Below are positions 1 through 11,500 of a stretch of DNA of 64,000 bases, piece by piece. The DNA comes from Diphasiastrum complanatum. Taxonomy: Eukaryota; Streptophyta; Lycopodiopsida; Lycopodiales; Lycopodiaceae. The DNA lies in the NCBI GenBank assembly GCA_029204225.1, contig CM055092.1, positions 58,282,790-58,346,789 of the forward strand, written 5' to 3'. A model generated the notes under the pieces. The model made no database searches. It saw nothing but the letters and a program-made list of their open reading frames with translations, and was not told where the DNA came from. Within the stretch, counting starts at the first letter, position 1, and the number at the start of each line of letters is the position of its first letter. The position numbers and the translations under genes were made by a program.

Positions 1-2837
1 AATGTGCATAGATCTTGCATGGAAGATTGGGTTAGATGCAAGGTGTTGGGCTGATATATTGTCATTGTAGATGATTGGTGCCTCCTCTGAATCCATGATC
101 TTTAGCTCCACCAATAATCTCTTGATCCAAAGTACCTCCTTTGTAGTGGTTGTCAAAGCTTTGTACTCGGCCTCAGTTGAAGATAGAGATATAGTTTCTT
201 GCTTTTTTGAAAGCCATGAAACCACACCTTCTCCTATGAAAGTTGAATAGGCACTTGTTGATTTCCTATCCCTCTTAGAATCCTCTTAGCCTTTTTCCAA
301 TGGATATTCAATGGCTTTTGCATGGATTGGCTCAACCTACATACACTAAAGCTAATATCTGGTCTAGTTATAGTGATCCACATTAAGGAACCTATAAGTT
401 GCCTAAACAAAGTGATGTCCATGAAGGATCTTTCATTATCTTCATTTGGCACTTTTACATCTTGCTCCATTGGTGTGTCAACACTTTTGCATACTTCCAT
501 CTTAAACTTCTTCAAAAGACTTTGAGCATAGTTTACTTAACTTATAAAGATAAAATCAGACCCTCTAAGTACTTCTGTGCCTAAGATGAAGTGAAGACAC
601 CCTAGATCTACCATCTTGAACTCTAAGGATAGATCTATCTTGATTTTTTCAATACCATCAACACTATTTCCACTAATGATGATGTCATCTACATAAATGA
701 GTAAAAGTACAATACCAACATCATCAAACTTAATGTAAAGAGTGGGATCATATTCACTTTGAACAAAAGAAAGTGAAATAAGATAGCAATGTAGTCTTGA
801 ATTCCAAGATCTCGAGGCTTGCTTCAAGCCATAGATGCTTCTTTGGAGATGGCATACTTTGTTCTCCATTTCATGCTTGATGAACCCTTGTGGCTGCTCC
901 ATGTAGATATCCTCTTCCAAAAAACCATTCAAGAAAGCATTAGAGACATCCATTTGACATAGAATCCATCCAAAATGTGATGCAAGTGCAATGATTAGCC
1001 TTATTGTGACCATCTTGGCCACGGGTGCAAAAGTTTCCTCATAGTCTATCCCTCTCTCTTGAGCATAACCTTTTGCAACTAATCTTGCTTTATGTTTGTT
1101 AACACTCCCATTTGCATTCAACTTAAGCTTGAAGACCCACTTGCATCCTATTACATTCCTTTGAGGTCTCTCAACAAGCAACCAAGTTTCATTCTCAATC
1201 AAGGCATCATACTCATCCAACATAGCTTTATACCATTCTTTGGAGTTCAATGCATCTTCAACATTAGACGGTTCTTCAAAACTAGATAAAGCATAAGAAG
1301 TGGATGAGATACCCTCAACTTGCTGTCCTTTGGCTTGATATGTGAGCCTTGATGGCTCCACTTTTGTCCTTGAAGATCTCCTTGGTGTGATAGGTGGGTT
1401 TGGTGCTTGCTCCTCCATGAGCTCCTCCTCAAAGCCAAGATCTTGCTCCTCGGCCATCTTCTTCTTGGTTGTTGGAGCACTTGAGCCTTCTTCAAGCATA
1501 TGCATATGATGTTCATCAAAGATGACATCCCTTGAAACAACAAATTTGTTCAAGGATGGGAGATAGACTTTGTAGCCCTTGCTTGAGCTTGCATATCCAA
1601 GCATGATCCCTTTTGTGGAAGATGGATCCTCCTTGGTTCTTGTTTCCAATGGCACATGCACATAACATATACACCCAAAAACTTTCAAGTGATTAAGATT
1701 GGGTTTCTTTCCATACAACATCTCATAAGGAGTTTTGCCTTCAATTGCTTTGCAAGGCACCCTATTCATCAAGTAGTTTGCACATACAAGAGACTCACCC
1801 CAAAAGGATTTGGGCAAACAAGCATCTAATCTTAAAGCCTTAGAACATTCACATAATGTTCTATTCCTTCTTTCAGCAACTCCATTTTGTTGAGGAGTGT
1901 AAGGACAAGAAGTCTCTTTCTTGATCCCTTCCTCCTCACAAAAGGCCTTGAACTCATTGGAGATGAATTATCCACCATTGTCACTTCTAAGAATCTTGAT
2001 GCTATGATTATGATGCTTTTCCACAAACAACTTGAACTTTACAAAAGTATCAAATACTTGAGACTTGAAGGAAAGCAAGAACACCCAACAATATCTTGAG
2101 TAGTCATCAATGAAGGTTAAAAACATGGATGAACCTCCATTAGATTTGGTGCTAGCAATGTGCACATCTGAGTGTATGAGTTCAAGAGGATGAGATGACT
2201 TTGTGATGGAGTTAGGAGACACCTTCTTATGTGCCTTGGATAAGGCACAAGCTTCACAAACCTTGTCTTCCTTCCCAATAGACCTTGGTAGGCCTAAAGC
2301 ATACTCCTCCTTGATCATAGCCTCCATGGAACCCGAGTTGACATGTCCAAGTCTTTTGTGTCATAAAGTAAAGGTAGATATCTTGCTCTTCTCGGCCAAC
2401 ATGACAACATTAGTATCCACAAATGCATCCAACTTATAAAGTTTGCCAAGTCTAGTGCCCTTAGCCACTATCTTACCCCTCTTCTTGATGAAACATTCAT
2501 TTGAAGAAAAGTCAACATTGAAACCATTGTCTACCATTTGGCCAACACTTAGTAGATTCTTTGTTATTGTAGGAATGTACAAAACACCTTCTATGTTGAT
2601 CTTTTTGGAAGATCCTAAGCAAAGGGGAATGCTACCAACTCCTTCAATCTTACAAGCTTCATCATTTGCTGTATAGATAGACTTTATAGGTCCATCATAA
2701 GATAAGAGAGAAGAGAAAAATTCCCTTTTACTAGTCATGTGTGAACTATCACCTGAGTCAATCCACCAAGGATCTTCTCCTTTGAAGCTTGTTGAAGAAA
2801 ATATGGACATCATGAGAGAGTCCTCATGTGAAAGCAC
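1..2837 (-). pseudogene. Ty1/copia polyprotein remnant (protease to RNase H), running off the left edge
   Basis: Read on the minus strand, from high to low coordinates, this is a copia pol in normal order. The protease segment carries WWIDSGDSSHMT (2361-2837). It is followed by the integrase core with HSDVH and FIDDYSRYCW (1968-2327), the integrase tail and linker with PRRSSRTKVEPSRL, and reverse transcriptase with YVDDII (537-1817). Next come RT tail fragments (234-515) and RNase H with the SLSS and HARS motifs in the first 230 bases. The last of these continues beyond base 1. The frame is broken by several stops and shifts near 2350, 1970, 1820, 530 and 240, so it is a dead copy. The part upstream of 2837 does not read as gag, and no LTR is seen on that side, so the copy is 5' truncated. 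Family assignment is firm; exact ends are approximate. Confidence 0.9.
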
Positions 2838-3109
2838 TCTTTCTCTCTTTGTAAAGTCATTTTATCTCACTAGAATTTATTGATCCCTAGGCTTCCTTTA
2901 ATCATGCCTAGTTCGTGTGAGGTGATTGCACATCGATCCGAACTCTCTGGACTTCGCTAGATTCGATCAAAGTTTTTCAGCCATAGGAACTTGGTGCCAG
3001 CTGGATTCTTGGTCGTAGTGGTACCGAGAGCAACAGTGACATTGCTAGCACTGGAGACAATGCTGGCGCCAGTGGCGCCGAGAGTAAAGCTTGCACCGTA
3101 AAACTAGCT

Positions 3110-3632
3110 TTACAACATGTACCTAGTAGAGTTTTTGAACAACTTGCAACTGAGTGGATGTCCTCCACATAAGTTGGTGTTGAAGGTTGGCATGATAGTG
3201 ATGTTGTTGCAGTCGATAACATCGCACAAGGGATTGTGCAATGGTACAAGACTTATCATTTGTAGATTGGACAGACAGGTCATAGAGGCAGAGATAGTGA
3301 TTGAGAAGAATATAGGGAGTAGAGTTCTCAGTCCACGAATCCCTTTAGTGCCGAGCAATTCAGATTTGCCGTTTGAATTGTAGAGAGTACAATTCCCTAT
3401 CAGAGCGGCTTTTGCCATGACAATATCCAAGGCGCAAGGGCAGACTATGGACACTATTGGATTGTATTTTCCACATCCTGTATTTAGTCATGGTCAACTG
3501 TATGTGGCACTATCGAGAGTACAAAATGCAGCAAGTGTACGAGTGTTGATTAGTGACAATGACGACCAATTTATCGATGTGCCAGGAGTGGCCAGGTGCA
3601 CTCAAAACATTGTATATTCGAAAGTGCTTTAG
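3110..3632 (+). pseudogene. Helitron-type PIF1-like helicase, C-terminal remnant
   Basis: The frame from about 3110 reads YLVEFLNNLQLSGCPPHKL, then LKVGMIVMLLQS and GLCNGTRLI. These are the usual C-terminal signatures of the PIF1-like helicase encoded by plant Helitrons. After one in-frame TAG near 3381 the same frame continues with QFPIRAAFAMTISKAQGQT (helicase motif V/VI region) and HGQLYVALSRVQ, and it ends at 3632. Everything upstream (Rep/HUH nuclease, Walker motifs) is missing. I found no clear Helitron 3' hairpin with a CTRR end just downstream. In family members this enzyme unwinds DNA during rolling-circle transposition; here it is a truncated, inactive tail. Confidence 0.85.
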
Positions 3633-4060
3633 TAGTTTGTTTGTAGTAAAGATAAGGGTTAGAATTAGGATTTTAGATTTTAGGATTATGAGTTAAGATT
3701 CAAAGTTAGATTTATGGATTGTGGACATGCAATAGGTTTATGGTTAGATGTTACGGAAGATTAGGATTGGGGTTTGGGTTAGGGTTAAGTATGGTAGGAT
3801 AAGAGTGAAGGTTAGGTTAGTCTATAGAATTTAGGATTAATATTGGAGATTATGTTTGGACTTTCAGAGCGTGACTTCATGTATGTATGTGTGTATATGT
3901 ATGCATGTATGCATGCATGTATGTATGTATGTTTAAATGTGTTTTTTTGTGTATATATATGTGTATGTATGTGTCTCTGTATATATGTATGTGTGTATGT
4001 GTGTGTGTGTGTGGGTGTGTATATGTATGTGTATGTATGTACATTTCAATAAACGTAAAT
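3633..4060. repeat. AT-rich TTAGG-like stretch followed by (GTAT)n/(TG)n microsatellite
   Basis: 3650-3840 is rich in short GGTTAG/TTAGGAT words with no fixed period. 3868-4045 is a mixed GTAT, GCAT and TG dinucleotide/tetranucleotide tract. The overlapping reading frames through it, rich in Cys, Val and Met, follow from the repeat and are not genes. Confidence 0.85.
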
Positions 4061-4100
4061 GTTTTTTTTTTTGCAGTTGGTGAATATTATTCTTTGTTTG

Positions 4101-4328
4101 ACATAGGCTTTGCTACACCTTCCACCTAGGAGAATGTAACCTGTAAATTTGGAGAGGCCGCTCTTATTGTTGCAAGCATTTAGATGTAGGCATCTGCAAC
4201 TGTACACGATTACTTTGGTTGTTTAAAATCTGTGTACAACTATAGAGGCATGCAGTGAAAACCCTTAACCAATTAGAGCCTATCTCAATTTGCATTCTCC
4301 TAGGTGGAAGTTTTAGCATAGCCTGTGT
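4101..4328. repeat. 36-bp imperfect inverted repeat with a 156-bp loop
   Basis: The left arm 4101-4136 and right arm 4293-4328 are reverse complements at about 32 of 36 positions. The shared core is the 18-mer CATTCTCCTAGGTGGAAG on the right arm. Similarity weakens but continues a little outward (TCTTTGTTTG against CAACAAACAGA). There is no coding potential in the loop. It could be the terminal inverted repeats of a small foldback element or MITE, or a structured non-coding segment. I could not identify a target duplication. Confidence 0.7.
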
Positions 4329-4519
4329 CACACAACAAACAGACGTAGTTTGGGAGCGGTCTGCAAGAAAGGTTTGCCGGGATCTATATTTGCACCTTAT
4401 TTGATGATAGACTCAATTTCTTATGTCAATAATGTTGGTGAGTTGTTTGTTATCTTGACCAAGTACATTGCATAGTTTAGGGTTTATGAATGTAGACTAA
4501 TACAATGTTTAGGTCCTGT

Positions 4520-4730
4520 ATGAATCGTTTTTGACAATGTTCAATGTTGATGTTATGATTGTATCAGTTTTTATCCCATAAAGGTTTGGCTGATGTTGTT
4601 TATCTTCTTGCAGATGCTGAAGTTTTGCTAAACTGTTAAATACAAGCGTTTTTGACACTGTTCAATGTTGCATAGTTTGGTTGACATATTTTATGTTCTT
4701 GCAGATGGTGAAGCTTGTCGTAAATTACAA
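4520..4730 (+). repeat. Degenerate direct repeat, two copies about 100-120 bp apart
   Basis: The words TTTTTGACANTGTTCAATGTTG and TTCTTGCAGATGNTGAAG each occur twice (near 4528/4649 and 4610/4700), with similar spacing between them. A related TTTTTGCAGTTGGTGAA word lies at 4067. The copies have diverged and carry no open frame. Confidence 0.5.
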
Positions 4731-4914
4731 AACGTTTGTGCGAGATTTGGAGCTGTTTTGTTTTGGTGATGGGTGTACTACAACACTATTGTGTGGTTGA
4801 TTATGATTTTTACGAAGTTTTGTCACCTCCAACAAAGGGGTGGTCATTTTTATCCTCGAAAAAGCGATTGTTGTAAGATGTACATTTGTTAGTTAATAAT
4901 GTCACAGATGTTTA

Positions 4915-5140
4915 TAGGAATGTCTGTGTTGTAAATGTTAGTGCCTTAGAGTCAATGTTAGATAGCCTGGCACTGTGACTCTGGCATTTCATAACAAGCT
5001 CTGCACATGAAGACAAAAAATCATTTAGCTTTGTGTGAAGACATCCATATGTTTCCAAAACAAATGAGATGAAATCTTCACTACGTGCATGATCACAATA
5101 ATCTTGCTCTTTCTCTAAGTTGCTTGAGATGCAACAGCCC
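4915..5140 (-). other. Unrecognised open reading frame without ATG, minus strand
   Basis: On the minus strand about 75 codons are open, from roughly 5140 down to 4915. They include EKEQDYCDHARSEDF, ISFVLETYGCLHTKL and NDFLSSCAELVMKCQ. The composition looks protein-like, with regular hydrophobic spacing, rather than random. The VLETYGCLH phrase reminds me of conserved blocks in plant mobile-element proteins, but I cannot name the family. No start codon and no neighbouring exon were found. It is most likely a scrap of a decayed element next to the SMC promoter region. Confidence 0.3.
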
Positions 5141-5493
5141 CTTGCGTGGTGGAAGAGTGATGAAGATCCTTTTGAGAAGTATCAACAATAACATCTCCAT
5201 GAGTGCGAATACTCTCACATGAAATGTCAAGGTCTACATTTAAATGAGAGGACTCTGAAATCTACTTTGGCAAAATGTGTGTATGCTCTCAAACAACATG
5301 AATATTGAATAATGTTATCATGAGCGATAGATAGTAGCAACAACATCACCAATGAAATCATGTGATGTGATGTGATACCATTTCCACTAGAAAGACAAGG
5401 CATAAAATGAGTACCAAGCACATGAGTACACCAACACTTAGTAAGCCCTATTAACATTGAATGCAAAATTTTCAATCCAGTATGAAGAGCTGT

Positions 5494-5549
5494 AGTAAAC
5501 AAATCAGAGGAAAGTCACAGAAGTAAACAAATCAGAGGAAAGTCACAGA
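5494..5549 (+). repeat. Perfect 28-bp tandem duplication just upstream of the SMC start codon
   Basis: The 28-bp unit beginning AGTAAACAAATCAGAGG is present twice head to tail (5494-5521, 5522-5549) with no mismatch. It ends 12 bases before the ATG at 5562, so it probably lies in the 5' leader of the SMC transcript. Perfect identity suggests a recent slippage event. Confidence 0.9.
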
Positions 5550-5561
5550 AGCAGAAGAATC

Positions 5562-8500
5562 ATGGAGGTCGATAAGCAAGGAAAGCGAGATGGCTGCGGA
5601 ATAAGCTCAGAAGATCGTGTTGGTGTTGGCATTGAGCATCGGAGTTCTTTTGTCCAACCCCAGGAAAATCAAGCACCCGTGACAATTCAATTTATTTCCA
5701 TCAAAGGATTTAAGAGCTTCAGTCAGAAGGCTAGGATCGGCCCTTTGACAGGTTTTTCGTGTATTATTGGTCCCAATGGCTCGGGAAAAAGCGTATCCTT
5801 CTTGTGATTTTCTTTGAACATTAAACACTGCAGGAATAAAGATCTCTATACATTTTATTAGCTGTTCGTATGAATGTTAATATTAGCTGTTCATATAAAT
5901 GTAATTATTGTCTCTTGAGGTTGAATGGATCGATACTATTTTGTAGTTGCTGCTGATTTTGTAAGCTAAGCTTGTTAACAGCAAGTGATATTTGATTACG
6001 TTTTGTACAGATTAAGGTTTAGTAAAATCTACTCAAGTTTTGAATGTTTCGATTCATTCGTTAGATTTTGTCTGCCCTTGATATAAGACAGGTGATCGGT
6101 GAGGCTTTAGCATTTGCTTTTGGAGCCTCACCAAGAACCATGAGAGCGAAAAATGTTATTGCTCTTCTGAACGAGTCCACCAAACAGCAAAGCTCAACGG
6201 AATGTGCGAAGGTACTTCCCTCTCACGATGGCTAAGATAGGTAATCATTGTATATCAACCATTCCTTTCTTTAGTGCTCTAATAGTGAAGTATGAGGATG
6301 TAGTGGCTACAAGCAGAGTCGACTCCGGAGTTTCTTTCCTTACGGGCTGCTCAGGAATCAGAACATCTCGGAATCTTGAATGTGCGTCGAAAAGATGAAG
6401 TCGTTTACAGATTGCATATACCCTTGACGTTACAAATAGGCTACACGTATTTAGAGTGACATTGTCTCTATTTTCGACTCTAATAGATACAACAGCAAAG
6501 TATTTCCCCTAATTTTGGTCCTTATGCCGATTGCAATTATGACGAGCCTGATCGCTACGAGAAATAGGGAGAGTGATTCAACAAAAGCACAAAGACAGCA
6601 GTGTAGTGCCGCCGTTTATATCGGTTCGCATCTAGGCATGGTAAGGCATTATGGACTATGCAGAGAATTATTATCACATTGAAGCAAATTCAAGGCCTTA
6701 ATCTCCTCTTTCTTCTAAAATGGAAGAAGTAATAGCTTTTTAAGTTTGAGGATGTAGAACTAGTTATGATCATCATTAGCTTTCAAATTTCTAGTGTATA
6801 CCTTGCTTTTCACTTGCTGTTAGAACGAGAATAGGTGATAGTTTTGCTTGAAGTCTTGAGGATGTAGACATTTTCTAGGGTAAGGCTTCGCCTTAATTTT
6901 TATATTTATGCTGATTTTGATCAAAAATGTTGAAAGGATTAACAAAAACGTGCTTTGGGATCAGTCGAGGTTTCAATCTCGGGAGGTTGAGGGGACAAAT
7001 GCTCCGGGATCTGTTGGTTTTTCAATTAAAAAAAGGGACGCCGTTGAAAAGATTCTCTGCCATGAAAACATGTAGCTACTTGAGTAAACAGTTAAACGTT
7101 ACTTATTTGTTAGCTTGACACCTGGTTGTTGGCACCTGCGCATATTTATAACAAGGTTTGCTTGTATGGAGACTCCAGGCTACACTTTTTATTAGGTGTG
7201 TGGCCCGAATTGTTTCTGAGAAGACCTTGCTATTGTGGAAATTCTTAACAAGGTTTGTTGCCATCGGGACAATCCAGGCTACACTTTTTTAGAAGCGTGT
7301 GGCCTGAATTGTCTTCATGCAGGGAGAACTTGCTATGAATATCCTGACTCCTGAGGCTTTGTTGGCCAGTATTCTGGAATCTTGGTGTGTGACAAGTGTA
7401 AGTGTCAAGGAGTCAAAGGGAGACTTTCTCTTTCTTGCTATGTATAATGTAATATGTACTGTATAGCAGGCATATAAGCTAGACACCTACGAAGAATATA
7501 TTACGTAGTCTAGACAGAGAACTATGCAGAGAATGGTGCAAGTTTCAGACTGTGGTTTTATTGCTTTGTGTGTTCTTGATGAATCTTGAATTTTGATAAC
7601 CCGATGAATGTGTTATTTTTGAGTCAATGTTCCTTTAATGGTAATGCGACCTCAAATGCTTCCTGGCCATTAATGCAAGTGCTAAGCTTTAAGGGACACC
7701 ATTCTCGTATGAGTAAATATTACAGTGGTCGAGAAACATCATGGTAGTTGTCGTAATTTTTTCAGCAGAAAATCTTGAAGTTACATCACCGTCAAAAATA
7801 TTTGTTTATTCTTTCATTGATGATGATCATGAAAAGATTTAAAGTGAATGCCGTGTTAAGCTTTGAAGCTTCGTTTGAGTGTGCAGTTTGCACAGTTTGC
7901 TACAGAGGAAGGCTTGTAGATGAGCAGCTGAGCTACTGATAGTCAAAATATGAATTACATAGAACCATTTAAAGTGAGACTGCCTGTCAAAATATGACAT
8001 CACTATCACTGCAACAATATTGAGGAGGCACCAATGTTGTGTGCTCTCTCTTCCTCTGGCATATGCCGGTTGTATCCTTCATTCCTCATCATTACACTTT
8101 CAGATGCCAACTTCCAGTCCCATGTTCAAATTTACGATTGATTAAGCCTCAAGGAGTCATCAATAGTGAACACTATCTCAGCCATTCTCAATGGGTGGAA
8201 TCTGTGGTGGATAGCCTGATTGTCATTGTTGAGGTTTAGTTTCATGAAGAGGTGGGCCACATTTGAAGCGTGGATAGATCTTTGGAGTAGCACAAGATGA
8301 GATCGTGATGCCCAAATCTGCACACCAGCTTATGACATTGAATGTTGGAATTGGTTTCCCATTGACATGCTATAGTCTATAGAGTTCCTTAAGTTGACTG
8401 TGGAGAAAGAGACTTGAGAGCAAGGCTCAAAGTTTTGAGAGGAAAAGAAATCAAGAATGAATGATCAGCTGCATTGTAGAGTCACGTGGTCACTGCCAAG

Positions 8501-11500
8501 TTGGCCAATGGACCACTATGGCAGTGATGAGTGATTGATTAACACATTGCAATGCCATTAAGTGCTAGTATTAAGCAATGTGCACTTTTAAGGTTCTGAA
8601 TAAATAACTACATACATATATATATGTAATGCGTTTCGGAGTTGTGGATGTGCCTTGGCACATGCACCATGCACTAGAAAGACCGTTTTGAATATCATAT
8701 TTTTGCAAAGTTTCCTAGGCAAGTATCTAGATGAAAGGTTATTGATCATTAACCCCAAAGGCATGCTTGTTCCTTGGGTATGTGAGTACAAAAATGGGAA
8801 GTGGAGCCAATTCCTTTACACAACCTTTATAGAGCCAATAAAGCTGGAGAGAAGAGTGTGGAAGCTAAGAGTGACGAAGCTTTTGAGTTTGACTAATACT
8901 AAGGATGTATTTCAGTGGAAACAATTTTAGATGTTGAAGGAGTGGGTGAGACAACAAGCATTCTTTTAGTTGGTTATTGTCAATTTGCCCAACTTGTTTT
9001 ATGGTAGCAATAAAAAAGGGTCAAGCATGAAAGAAAAAAAATTAGCACATGAGGATACTTGTTGATGCAGGCTTGCTATCAAAGTACATTGTTTCAAAAC
9101 AAATACTATAAGTATGAGAAGGGACTCTATGTGGTCATTCACGCCATAAAGATTTGGAGACATAACCTGTATGGGTCTAGGTTCATTGTGATGATGGATC
9201 ACCGGTCCTTTAAATATATTTGTCATGTTGTGGACCCAAGGGGTCGCAAGACTTAATGGTTGGAACAGTAAGTATCAGAGGGTTATGTTGAACTATGTCG
9301 CTGATGCTTTGAGCCAGATTGAAAGGTTAATCCTATTATGCTTTGTTTGTCTATGTCTTTGGAGTCTTTGTCTGACTGATGAGCTTTGTGGTTTTATTTG
9401 GCAAGGAGTCCTAGTCGGAAATTTTAGATGTAATGAAGATCTTGAAGTGTCGGACTCAAGTAGTCCCGAGATGAGAAGGTACATGTAGAGTATTCCATTA
9501 GGAATGCTTTACTTTTCCAGAATGGAAAAATATGTGTGCCAGATAAAGGGGATATTAGGTCCTTAAACCTGCATGAATGTCATGACAATCCTAATGCCGA
9601 ACCGTTGACATACAAAGGACATTTGTCCCTTCAAGAGAGATTTTTAGTGAACAAAACTGAAGGGTCATGTGGAGACATATGTTCAAAAGTGTGAATAGTG
9701 CCAAGTAAACAAAGTGGAAAGACTCAACGCAGTTGGTTATTGACATTTGTTGGAAATCCTCAATAAAAAATCGAAAAGTATTTCAATGGATTTTGGGGAC
9801 TTTTAAGAAATAGTAAGAGTCACGATGCCATATGGGTATTAGTTGATAGGCTAGCAACATGGTGCAGTTTATTCCAACAAGGACTACAATCAAGGCTTCA
9901 AAGCTTGCTCATATTTTCATTGAAGATTATTTAGGCTGTTTGGTTTGTCAAATGATATTGTTGGTGATCATGATTCCAAGTTCATTGACAAGTGATGGTA
10001 GTCGACCTTCAAAAAACTAGAAACTTCTAATTGTCTAGCTTATATCGATTAACTAGAATTTGATGGGCAGACTGATTGATGGGATATATATGCTTTGAGC
10101 ATATGGTTCCTAGCGACAATTAGATTGGGAAAAGTACCTCCCAATGGTATAAAATCTATTTCTGCATGCTGCATTAGGTAGACCTTTTTTGTAGCTGTGT
10201 AACTATGAATGAGTTCAAATCTCAATATTTTATAGAAATGGTTGTGGGAAGCAAATAACATCATATTTATCAGGTCTCTGTGGTACTGAAACTGCAAAAC
10301 GAGGAAGTCAAACTTTCAAGAATCCTATCTGGAACCAAAAGCCAGTATTATTGGAGATTCCAGGGAAACAAAAGGTGAAAGCAAGTCCTAGTTTGTTTTT
10401 ACCATTTACTAATTGAGGGAGTTTGAGGATTTGCTGAAGTTAAATTATTGTTATGTGCAGGGAGCTCTCTCGAGCTGCATTCAAAGAGGAGCTAGCTGCG
10501 ATAGGTATCCAAACCGATGCCATTGATAGGTTTGTGCACATCTTTGAGGACAGAACTTTAAGTCCATCACTATACTTAAGTGTTCGCATACTCATACCAA
10601 ATACGAACCTAAGTCAGAATCTTGTGCTGGATATAATTTTCGAATCAGGGTCAAGCATACTTGAACTGAAATCACACTTCCTTAAAGGTTAATTTAGGCT
10701 TTCTTAATCAGAAATAGTACTAATATTTTTCAGAAATAGGCCGGGTAGGTGGTAAGATCCTAGAAAGAGGAAGATCTCCTTTGAATTCCTTTCTGCGTGT
10801 GATATGGTTTCAAGATGTAGGTTTTAAAATGACACCCAGTACTATCCAATGCTTATAACTTTATTTTTTATACTTTAATATATCATACGATACTATGCAT
10901 TGTTTATTGCTCTATTATTTGTGGGAAATAAAATTGGATTTGGAGACCATTGTGGCTGTGGGGCTATGCAGGTTTATTGTAATGCAGAATCAACAAGCTG
11001 TAAAAGCAAGGAATCCAATTGAATTAACAAAGGTGAGCATGTTGGAGTATAATGCCAGGCCCACACTGTTCAGTTGGACAAAAGACATGAGTTTTTACCA
11101 GTTCAAAGCGAGAGATAAAGCTTACATTTTTCAAACCTGGCACTAAACTGATTTCCTGTGAGTTTCATTCTAGTGCCTTGAGTTGCTGATTGGAGCTAGT
11201 CACCTAGAAGAACAAATTAAGGAAGTTGAAGATAAAATTAACAAAGAAAGTGAAGAGTATAATGAATTACAACAAAGCCAAGAGGAGCTGCAAAAGCTGA
11301 TGGAGAAACTTGAACCTGATGTTCAGAAATGGCATAAGTAAGAATGTTGCAAAGTCGCTTTTGTTAAAAAGACATTCCAGATCTCTACATAGATCTAAGC
11401 TGCTGCCTTATGTCATTACTGTAATTTTTTCCTTTAAAGGTCTCTCATGCTTGAACACAAATTCTAAATTTATGTGGCTTACAAGCAGATTCAACAAAAG

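Larger units (their letters stand above)
5562..11337 (+). other. SMC exons 1-6: N-terminal ATPase lobe
   Basis: Exon 1 opens with an unconserved 40-residue tail, then ITIQFISIKGFKSF and the P-loop, ending exactly at GKS. Exon 2 continues VIGEALAFAFG and RAKNVIALLNE, the usual helix and strand after the P-loop. Exon 3 gives SREVEG and GFSIKKRDAVEKIL, matching the SMC strand pair. Its last two bases (AT) join the first base of exon 4 to make Met. Exon 4 reads ELSRAAFKEELAAIGI and TDAIDR. Exon 5 reads FIVMQNQQAVKARNPIELTK (Q-loop region), and exon 6 CLELLIGASHLEEQIKEVED and on into the coil. Each junction keeps the frame. The start of exon 3 is the least certain, because a short strand expected before it is not obvious. 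Confidence 0.85.

Noticed and set aside
3650-3800. TTAGGG-like words suggesting an interstitial telomere
   Set aside because: No regular 7-bp TTTAGGG period; just TTAGG-rich low-complexity sequence.
3843-4129. Cys/Val/Met-rich short ORFs
   Set aside because: They run through the TG/GTAT microsatellite and have no other support.
6302-6456. Open stretch with EFLSLRAAQESEHLGILNVR and RKDEVVYRL between SMC exons 2 and 3
   Set aside because: Looks protein-like, and the start could be phase 0, but no donor gives the phase needed for exon 3 and the text does not match SMC strands. Left as unexplained intron sequence.
7323-7397. Exon-like frame GELAMNILTPEALLASILES with good splice sites, resembling the SMC Q-loop region; a follow-up piece AYKLDTYEEYI at 7470-7504
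   Set aside because: The same SMC segment is supplied, in correct order and phase, by exons 4-6 at 10461-11337. Exon 3 joins exon 4 by a split Met codon, so these pieces would be out of order. Likely chance or an unused duplicate.
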